NCBI GenBank assembly: GCA_019693395.1
Contig: JAAMXP010001073.1
Location: forward strand, 1-19,522
DNA from: Ettlia oleoabundans
Lineage: Eukaryota; Chlorophyta; Chlorophyceae; Chlamydomonadales
Length of the DNA: 19,522 bases
Reading direction: 5' to 3'
The notes beneath the pieces were generated by a model. It had not been told where the DNA came from. It did no database searches and saw nothing but the letters and a program-made list of their open reading frames with translations. Both the position numbers and the translations under genes were made by a program. Each line of letters opens with the position of its first letter. Positions within the stretch are counted from its first letter, which is position 1. This document shows, one piece after another, positions 1-8,600 of the stretch.

Positions 1-165
1 CGCTTGGCACAGGCCAGCTGCAGCGGGAACGGGTGAGGTGCAGGCACTACCCGGCTTGCTCGTGACTAGTGCCCTGGCGGGCAGCAGTGCCCAGGATTGG
101 CAGCCAAGAGGGAATGTGGATGCTAGCGAGTGATGTTTACCAAAGGCAAGGCGGGTTAGTCGGGG

Positions 166-173
166 TGACGTCA
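166..173. promoter_or_regulatory. Palindromic TGACGTCA (bZIP/CRE-type) site
   Basis: The sequence contains the perfect 8-bp palindrome TGACGTCA, the classical binding site of bZIP factors of the CREB/ATF/TGA type. No gene start is visible close by, so its target would lie to the left of the window or it may be a chance match. An exact 8-mer is not rare enough to prove function. Confidence 0.25.
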
Positions 174-384
174 GCCAGTAGACTCTGCACCAGCTGTTGT
201 TTTGCGCGCGTTGCGAAACTTCACCGGTACGAAACTTGCACTTCGCAAGCTTGTTATACCCGCTCGCCGATTAGTATCAGTCGGAGCGTCACTTTCAAGG
301 TGTATGCAAGCATTCTTGTGCGTTGAGACATCTCCCGGGCTGACTGCACGCACCTTTGGCGGCCGCCAAAAGCACCCAACACTC

Positions 385-432
385 TAAAGGTAGGTTAACA
401 AGCGTTACGGCCGTTTAAAGGTAAGGTAACAA
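385..432 (+). repeat. Imperfect direct repeat, 17 bp, two copies
   Basis: Copy one (385-401) reads taaaggtaggttaacaa and copy two (416-432) reads taaaggtaaggtaacaa. They differ at two positions and are spaced 31 bp start to start. They lie in non-coding sequence. The role is unknown; they could be paired protein-binding sites or a small local duplication. Confidence 0.6.
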
Positions 433-591
433 CAGGTATGCAACGTGGCACAGCATGCATGCCATTGTTGCAGCTGCTCGGCAACTTCCGTCCTTGCAAA
501 AAGTGGGCACTCTTTCTTTACGTGTTACACGACTACTTGCAAAAACGTAAGGTGCCGTTATAACCTCCCATCCCTGCTGGACTCGAATGTA

Positions 592-615
592 CAGTGAGCC
601 GATCAGTGAGCCGAT
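592..615 (+). repeat. Exact tandem duplication of a 12-bp unit
   Basis: The unit cagtgagccgat occurs twice with no spacer. It lies outside coding sequence and beyond the likely polyadenylation site of the acetyltransferase. It is probably a replication-slippage product. Confidence 0.75.
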
Positions 616-717
616 CAACTGAACAAACCAGCAACGCTGCTGGTACTGGCCGGTACCACTGCTGCCCAGATGGAAGAAATGGAGCTGGCTTGTAAACACT
701 GCAAAGGGCGGTGATGA

Positions 718-722
718 TTACA
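718..722 (-). terminator. Candidate UGUAA polyadenylation signal of the acetyltransferase gene
   Basis: TTACA on the plus strand reads TGTAA on the minus strand. It is the first such pentamer downstream of the acetyltransferase stop codon, 555 nt past it. UGUAA is the common poly(A) signal of chlorophycean algae. A 3' UTR of this length is normal for the group, but a pentamer can occur by chance. Confidence 0.4.
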
Positions 723-1277
723 GATGCATGCAAGGGAGTTTACCGGAATGGACAACTAAGAGGCAAATCAATGGAGCCAGGCAGATTGAGGAAAGAGCGA
801 GCGTGAAGCCGACCAACACTCGCAATACTCAGCAGGGCAGAACAAGACAGTTATGGACAAAATTGAAAAAGTATACAGGACGGTCTTGAAGACTGGTGAT
901 AAGTACGCGGCTCAGGTCCAGCTACTCCAGTGCTGTACAAATACAGTGCTGTCAATTAGTGTCGACACAGTGGCGGCCCTCATAAGAGCAGCCCTGGCAG
1001 TGCCGGGGGTCAGCACGGCGGCAGCAACTGCAGCAGTCCTCGCTTGGCGTGAGGGCCAAGAGACCAAACGTGCATGCTGTGCATGCGAGGCTGACTTTGA
1101 ACAGGCTGGAATCCATTGCAGACATAACCTCATCCATACGGGATGGCAAGAGAGACGCCATTCCACCAACTAGGACTCTGCTGTGCTGCGCTGCCGGTGC
1201 GCTGCGCTGTGCAGTACCGGCGCGCACCTTGATGCCCAATGCTGCTGTGCCGCCTGTGCATGTTGACCCCACGGGCC

Positions 1278-4200
1278 TCAGATGGGGGGCTGGCCCCTCG
1301 GCTCCCCAGGATGCAGCCGCTTGATCACCCTGGCCGGGTTGCCACCCACCTGCATGGCAAGGGCCAGGGGAAGGGCGAGGGCAGGTGCAAAGCTGAAAAA
1401 GACATGTAAACTCGCAGTGCAGCAGGACATCAAAGCAGTGCCCCAGCCAAGTGGGCAGCTACGGCAGTTGAAAAGGTACGGCAGCCGTGTCGCGCATGCT
1501 CCTCCCACCACAGCCTGCAAGGGCCGGAGCAATGCCCGGTTGCCAGCATGGCTTCGGGCCCCGCGTGCCGCCCTGGCAGTGCACCACTTAACAGAAGGGA
1601 TATGACCTGATACCACAGCATGGATGCTTTCCGCTGCACCCACGCTGGGGAGGCCACTCAGCACCCCCTCCACCCACCACCCACCCACACCCCACCCTGC
1701 GGCACAGCTGACAGCGGCTGTTGCTCACCACTGTGTACGGCTCCACGTCTTTGGCCACCACCGCACCACCGGCTACTGTGGCGCCCTCACCAATTGTCAC
1801 TCCCGGCAGAATGATGCAACCGCCTGCAGCCGCACATGCGTGCAGGCATGGCGTGTCTACCATGCCAGCGATCCTTTACGCAGTGCAGTACTCATGCCAA
1901 CCCAGCAGCAAATGCTGCAAACAACCAGCCTGCCCAATAGGCTGAAGACAAGCAGATCCAGGCAACCGCCTTGTGAGCCATCGTGCAACGGGAAACACCA
2001 AGCGGCCCAAAGAGGGGGAAGGCAGCTGGCAGCACAGCAGTTGAGGCGGGAAAGAGGCAGGCAGGCGGCAGCAGCCCACCTCCTAGCCAGACATTGTTGC
2101 AGATCTGCAGGCATCCAAGTTTGGGTTCACCAAAGGCTGGAGATCGTCAAGCAGGGCGGGTGCAGGCACAAATGCAGGTGCGGGGGCAGGCCACAGGCAC
2201 AGGTGCACGGCAGGTTCTAGCCTGACCGTGGAGAAGGCTGCTGTGCAACAATGACAGTTGCAGCACTCCAGTCGCTGCAGGGCTGCACGGCGGGCACGAA
2301 GACCCCACTACGCTTCCTAGTTCGAGCAGTCCGCCATCCAACCCTTGCATTGGGTGGCAGCAACTGTACACCATACAACCTGTGCCCGATTCACAGCAGC
2401 AAAATGCCGCTCGCCCCCCGCACCCCTTGCTGCCGGCACCATGCCATCCTATCCACCTCATGCTATCTACCTTCACTGGGTCCCAGCAACAAGGCAACCG
2501 CCCCTTGCTGCCTTGCATTGCTACTAGAATGCCTGCATAGCATGCGGGTCGTGCCACCTACCTTCACTGGTTTCACCAGCAGAGTGCCCTCCACCCCCAA
2601 CCTTTCAGCCGGGTCACTGGCGTGCCCTGCAGCATAGATCTGCGCAGCATGCACCCAGCACACACCACTCAGCATGCAGCACACAGGCATGTCAGCATAA
2701 TGCTGCAAGGCAAAGCCCCACAGGTTGCGGGCAGCTCAAGGGTGCAAAGGCATGCTGGTGATCATGCTGGGCAAACACAGCGTGACAGAACACGCTGTCA
2801 ACAAGCAGGCTGGGCTCCATCGATCACAAGCAGTGCAGAGGCAGGCATGGTAAAATACAGCAGCGGCATGGTGGAACAAAGCAGCAGACCCATTGGACGG
2901 CTGGAGATGACATGGAAATAACCTAATGTCGAGGGAACCCCCCCACCCCCATCCCCTACACACACACACACACCACCCCACCCTCACCCACCACCAACCA
3001 TCCCTCAGCCACCCAGCCGCGCTGTCACCATGCACTGCCTCCCGGCATCAACACAGCAGAGCGCTACTACACCACCACATGGAACGCTGTTCGCCCACCT
3101 TCACATTTGGCCCTACCAGCACCCTGTCCCCGATGTCGATCTTAGTGTCGTCTAGGATGGTGCACCCAAAGTTGCAGTAAACATGCTTGCCCACTGCAAA
3201 GCAGCAGCAGCAGCAAAAGCGCAGTCGAGGCGCATCAGCAGGGCCCGCCACACTTGCACATAATCAGAACAAAATAGAAGACGACAGAAGAAGGAGGAAG
3301 AAAAAAGAACGAAGGAGAGTACCGCAGCTGCAATTACGAGTTGAACTGGATGCAGTATCAGAAGGCGAAGGATGTGGTGGGAGGGGGCACAGTCCCCCTC
3401 CCTGCTTCCCTGCTCCACCATCTGCCAACAACAATTAGTTCATTTCATTCCACCACAAACAAAAAGCGTTCCTGCTGCAGCAGCGGTGGCCCGCTGCCCA
3501 CCGTGGCTAGGCATAGCTCACAGTAAACAGCAGGGTCTTCCCTGCTACTGAATGGTTTCACCAGCTTCAGCAGCCATACCAAACACAACAGAACTTTAGC
3601 CCAGCCCCGCCAAGCGGTATTGCAGCAGGCCGCATGATGTGCCCGACCTGTCAGGTTGCAGCCATAGTTGACGTAGAAGGGGGGCTCGATCCAGGGCGGG
3701 TGCTTCCAATCTGCAGAACCCAGCAGCTGCCTGAGCACCTCCTCCCTGCCCTGCACACAGGCGATCAGGTGAGGCAGTTTGGAAAAGGCACAGGGACCTG
3801 CAATGCAGGGCGGCAGCCAACAAAACCCCACTGCACAGAGTGTCATGGGTTGTGCAGCCCGCCAGCGCTTCTGCACTTGTTGCTGAACGGCAGAGCACAA
3901 GAGGTAGATGCCAGCATAGGAGTGAGGGCACAATTGGGGGGGGAGGGGGGGGGGGGTACACTCAGGTCCCACAGAGAAGCGTGCGGAGGTGTGCTCCGGT
4001 AGCATTGAGCGCAAGGGAGTGCATGCATGGTACGGATGGCGGGGTAAGCCAACAGCCATGGTTACAATAGAGAACTACGCAAATCGAGACAAGCCCACCT
4101 TCACATCAGCGTAGTCCAGGGTGTAATTCAGTTGGTGCAGCAGCCTGCATGACACGCAAGCCCGGGGACGCGCCAGTCAGCTGCAGTGCGAAAAGGCTGA

Positions 4201-4849
4201 TTGCACAACTTTCATGCCCACAGCCCCACTTGCGCAAGTCGTCATCATGGATGTGATGATGTTGTCGGGACATGTTCTCGCCCTTCGCTGCAATCTGATG
4301 TCGTGTGTAACACTTGCCATTGTGCTGCAGATGGAAGCAGGGCTGGGTGAGGGTGCGGGTGTGCAGACTTGCCTGCGGGCGACAATGCGCAAATCCACAA
4401 GCTCTGGGTCAGAGGGGTTGTACTGCTCGCCTGCAGTCAAAAAAAACCAAGGACAAGAAGAAGTTTACTGTTATCACCCTACAAACCAACAACTTCAAGG
4501 CCGGCAGCACAGGACACCAGCCCACAAGGAGAGGCTCCATTGCCACATTCCCTCCCGTGCCTTCGCACTGCATCTCAGCATGGGCTAGGCTGCCCTTCTG
4601 CCTGCCATACTCGGCACGGTACGGCTGGCCTGCTGCTTCCAAAAGAGGTCAGGTGAGCTCCGTGTGGCAGGAGCTGCATCCGCCGCCCAATACGTGTGGC
4701 ACTATGCATGGAGAGGCTGACACGTAGTGCGGCACACCAGCAGGCCGGAGGGCCGGCGGAGGCTGACCTGCCAGCATGCGCTGCTTCTGCGTCCTGCCGT
4801 CAGGGCCAGGCGGCGCGCGAGCCCCTTCCTTGTGCTTACGTGGCACCAT
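1278..4849 (-). CDS. Maltose/galactoside-type sugar O-acetyltransferase (9 exons, 217 aa)
   Basis: Exons in transcript order: 4849-4768, 4430-4373, 4144-4099, 3750-3648, 3193-3099, 2639-2562, 2104-2080, 1823-1729, 1349-1278 (654 nt). The protein belongs to the NodL/LacA/Maa family, which moves an acetyl group from acetyl-CoA to a sugar hydroxyl. Residues 24-75 match the maltose acetyltransferase N-terminal (Mac) domain (MLAGEQYNPSDPELV). Residues 80-205 form a left-handed beta-helix of hexapeptide repeats ending GNPARVIKRL. Asn104 (YCNFGC) and His134 (AAGHASDP) lie 30 residues apart, the spacing of the catalytic Asn85/His115 pair in LacA. Intron 2 is a GC-AG intron (AG|GCAAGT) and exon 7 is only 25 nt. 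The start at 4849 has a strong context (GCCATGG); in-frame ATGs at 4879 and 4915 would add 10 or 22 residues. No transit peptide is evident, so a cytosolic enzyme is likely. The sugar substrate cannot be read from sequence. The last exon adds a Pro/Gly-rich tail. Confidence 0.92.
2958..2973 (+). repeat. (AC)n microsatellite in an acetyltransferase intron
   Basis: About eight AC units lie in intron 5 of the acetyltransferase, within a longer C-rich, G-poor tract (roughly 2938-3015). The transcribed strand reads GT-rich. It is a simple length-variable repeat with no evident role. Confidence 0.8.
3936..3956 (+). repeat. Homopolymeric G tract in intron 3 of the acetyltransferase
   Basis: Eight G, one A, then twelve G in a row. 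The transcribed strand is C-rich. The tract is a likely site of length polymorphism or sequencing error, but it is intronic, so the protein model is unaffected. Confidence 0.75.
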
Positions 4850-4979
4850 GGCGACAACCGCTGCCTGCAGGCAAGTCATGGGTTGGTGCCTTCCAATTGG
4901 CGCCACATGGTGCATCCGTTGGCGAGAGTCGCTGGCAAGTGAGCATGCAGGAAGTCTTTGCCATTGTTTGGCAGGCCAA

Positions 4980-5001
4980 ATGGAGCTAAGATGGAGCTAA
5001 G
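4980..5001 (+). repeat. Exact tandem duplication of an 11-bp unit
   Basis: The unit atggagctaag occurs twice head to tail in the spacer upstream of the acetyltransferase start. It is non-coding and consistent with slippage. Confidence 0.7.
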
Positions 5002-5561
5002 CCAAATGATGACATGACAAGGGCACAGCGGCTTCTTGATGAGAGGGGCAGCCAATCCACCAATACACGTGCACGGTGCTCCCGGCCTGCCACCTCCCGC
5101 CACCCGCCCCACCACGCGCGCACCCTCAGCGATCGCCCGCGAATGGCATTCAATTTTTTTATTTTGCAGGTTTGCCTCCAGGTATTGCTGGCAAGGCCGG
5201 GCGATGCCCACAACCCATCACCAAGACCCGACATGCGCATCTGTGCAAACGCCGCAGGCTGCACCACTGAATTACTGATCATGCCGTAATGCTCACAACC
5301 TAAGCAACGATCACCCCAACGGCCCCCTCCTGCATTTGCACCGTGCGCCCACCTGCCGCCAGGTGGCAGCGGAATCTCGCAGGGCGGCTGACCTCCTACC
5401 CTGCATTCCCCTCCCTGCTGCTCTTGTAACATCCAACTCCCTGCTTGATTTGGTTAACGGGGCTCACGAAATTCAGTGCCACGACTGAATGGTGCAGCTG
5501 TGAAGGGGAAGCCTGGCAGCAGTTCATACAGTTAACAAGTGTGAACCGCTGGATGCAATTC

Positions 5562-5604
5562 ATTCAAGCTCCAGGTCACTGCTAATTCAAGCTCCTGTCA
5601 CTGC
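5562..5604 (+). repeat. Near-identical direct repeat after the cpSRP54 stop
   Basis: Copies at 5562-5582 and 5585-5604 share attcaagctcc followed by (a/t)gtcactgc with a one-base indel. They start 47 nt beyond the cpSRP54 stop codon, so they probably lie in its 3' UTR. No function is apparent. Confidence 0.65.
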
Positions 5605-5650
5605 ACTGTTGATTTAATTGCTGTCAACGTTCAAGTCTTTTCCAGCATTT

Positions 5651-8600
5651 TTATTTCTGCAGCGCCACCAGCTCCGCCAGCCCCTTGCTGCCCCGCTTCC
5701 GCCGCACCTTGCCGGGTGCAACCTTGCGCGGACCTGCGGTGGCAGAGGGTGGACGGGGGAGGTGTACGTGATAGCCCTGGAGTGCCATTCGGCGCCCGAA
5801 GATAGGTTATTGACCCGATGCAGGTAAAAGCTCATTCGAAGCTCATACAGAGCCATCGCACAGGCTGAAAGTGCAGCACAACAATGTGGGTCGATTTGGA
5901 ATGAGTGAATTACTTGGGCAATAACCAGTCGCAGGAGCATGCGGGGCGGCAGTACGGCACACCTGTACTGCCCATCACCGCTTCCATCATCTCTTCATCG
6001 CTCATCTGCGGCATGCCCGCCCCTGCACACACACCCATAAACACGGGAACACATATTAAAACAAGTCGCACAACCAACTGGCACCTAACCAGCCAAGTCA
6101 GGAGGAGATAAATCATGGCACCCCCGCATCCCATCACAGAAACCAATCAAAGAAGTACCCAAACACGGCACGATCGAGGAAAGCAGGGCAGGTGGCATGG
6201 TGCAGGCATCGGCAGATGGCAGTGCAAAAGGTTGTTGTCCATTTGACAGGCGTGAGCGCCTACTGCATTGCAGCTGCCAGCTGCTGCTGAAATCGCGTGG
6301 CAGTCCCAAGCAACAGGGTGGTGCTGCGTCAGCACTAGGTGCATCCCTGCACTGCCACTCACCCTGGGAGCCGCCGCTGAGCGCCATCATGCGGCTGAGC
6401 GTCTGCATCTGCAGCAGGGACAGGCAGCAACAAAATGGTGGGTCAGGGTGGTTGATTGTTGATGGCCCAGGGAGACCATCGAATGGCAACTGGCAGGCAG
6501 TAATTTGCCAACCAACGCCCCAGCCGCCAAGTCTGACAGAGCAGTACAATTGCTGTGCCTGGGCACCAACACCCCCATCTTCAATCCCCCCACCCAGCCA
6601 CCCCCCACCCCCCCTCCTCCACAAGTGCATGTTACCTGCATGCGCATGCTTGTGAACATGGCAATGAGCTCCGCCACCTGATCGTCACTGCGACCGCTGC
6701 CCTGGGCAATGCGACGCCTGCACCAATTAGGGTGTGTGTTGCATGGTGGCAGTGCGATGACCAGTGACATTAAACCACAGATACGGCCACAACAGAGGCA
6801 AGAGTGTGGAGATGCATGGTGTGGTTTTCAAACAAATCCGTGTTGAAAGCGTGGAGGCAACACCCTTCGCCGCCGCACCTGCGTGAGGGCGACTTTGCCA
6901 GCAGCTCCGGCTGCTCGCGCTCCTGCTTGGTCATTGACTGTATCATTGACTCGTACACTGCGTACTTGCGCTCTACCTCGCTCAGCTGCTTGTCGCTCAC
7001 CTTGTTCATGCCTGTGGGGATCACACCACGTGGTATGAGTGTGTGTCAGGGGTTGTGGGGTGGTGATTGGGGTGAAAAAGGGGGCAGGCAATGTAAGGAG
7101 AGCAGGGGAAGCAAGCAGCGGAAGCAGTAGCATAGACAGCAACCGCGTCTGGCATACTAGTTGCAAAGAACAGCCACGGCAACATCAGCAGTGGCACCAG
7201 CCGGATTGGTGCACAACGCACAGGGGACAGCCCACCCACCCACCTGGCATCATTTTCACGAGGGAGGAGAGGCTGCCCATGCCCGTCACCATCTTGTACT
7301 GCTTCAGGAAGTCGTTGAAGTCAAACTTGGCTGCGGTACAAGTGCGTGGTACAACACGAGAAGGCGACTATGAAAAGTTGACATTGCGCGTGGTAGGAGA
7401 GGGGCAGGCTGGTAAGAGAAATCAAGGCAGGCACGAACGTATGAACCTAGCGTGACTCCAATATAACGTCTGACTTCAATCCCACCAAGATGGAACAGGG
7501 AACACATACAGCAGGCAAGTCACACTGTCGCCCGCTCCGCGCTAAACAAGCCAGCAACAAATTCTCATCATAAGCCGGAAACCAAACAAAATCCTGGCGC
7601 ATTCACCTTCCCTCCACGTTTTTCGGCTGCTTAACCACCTGGCTTGCCCCAATCATCCACTACACCCATAACTGCATGCATCGACCCCCCCACTCCTACC
7701 CCACCCCACCTGTCATCATTTTCTTGGTCAGCTCTGCTGCTTCCTCCGCTGCGATTGCGTCCTCAGCCTTCTCGACAAGGCTCACAACGTCGCCCATGCC
7801 TACGATAAGGAACGATTTATGACAACAGGAGGCACAAGGAAAGACAAGAAAACGTTGGGGCTGTATTGGAGAGGCTCAAACAACGCCTCCTCACCACACA
7901 TCCCCCCACCCCAGCCCACACCCACATGCACACGCGCACCACAAACAGACTCAGGAGCTAAACACAACCGCTCCAATGCTACCCAGACCACTTGGAGGTT
8001 ACAAGCACCCAAAAATACCGCACTCAAGTGTATGGCCACAACAGCTGCTCACCCAGTAGGCCTGAGGCTGCAACTGGCACCAAGTTGGTGATAAAATTGC
8101 GTGCAGCAGCCTCTCACCCAATATCCTTGAGGCCATGCGTTCTGGGTAGAACGGCTCCAATGCCTCCATCTTCTCGCCAGTGCCCACAAACTTGATGGGA
8201 CGACCGCTCACCTGCACGACCGGGAGGAGAGGTTGGGGGACATGAATGGAGTTGGCGGGTGGTGGAGGCGGTGCAGAGGTGGAAGCACCAAGTACAGCAC
8301 AGCAGGTCACAGCAGGTCACAGCACAGCACAGCAGCATGCAGCAGCCTCCTGCCCCTCAGCCCCACCTCCTTGATTGACAGCGCGGCACCGCCCCTGCTG
8401 TCACCGTCCATCTTGGTCAGCACAGCACCCGTGATCTCAACTGAGGGCAGGGTCGGGCAGGGCAGGGGAGAGGTGGTTAGGGGAGAAGTTCTGGGTAGGT
8501 GGGACAAATGCTGATGGAGGCAGCGACACATGGAAACGCGGTGTCCCCAAAACACCACATAACCCCAAAAACATATGCAGGCCATCCTGTCCCCAACCCC

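Larger units (their letters stand above)
1..1277. other. Left-edge stretch without a convincing gene
   Basis: No open frame here shows recognisable domains or a consistent exon chain on either strand. The part from about 718 to 1277 is probably the 3' UTR of the minus-strand acetyltransferase. The rest holds a palindromic TGACGTCA site, two small direct repeats and a few short open frames that overlap each other on both strands. The longest plus-strand frame, 853-1173, is discussed under findings. Confidence 0.6.
4850..5650. other. Spacer between cpSRP54 stop and acetyltransferase start
   Basis: These 801 bp must hold the 3' UTR of cpSRP54 and the promoter and 5' UTR of the acetyltransferase, since both are transcribed leftward. 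No minus-strand TGTAA is visible downstream of the cpSRP54 stop, so its poly(A) site is unassigned. Two local duplications occur: atggagctaag twice in tandem at 4980-5001, and a 20-21 bp near-identical pair at 5562-5582 and 5585-5604. Long minus-strand open frames (4986-5432, 4876-5211) show no recognisable domain. Confidence 0.6.

Noticed and set aside
5150..5170. Plus-strand acceptor-like tract (poly-T then TTTTGCAG)
   Set aside because: No plus-strand exon with a protein-like frame follows, and both flanking genes are on the minus strand.
4986..5432. 148-codon minus-strand open frame in the cpSRP54-acetyltransferase spacer
   Set aside because: No domain, composition typical of random GC-rich sequence, and it crosses the expected UTR/promoter region.
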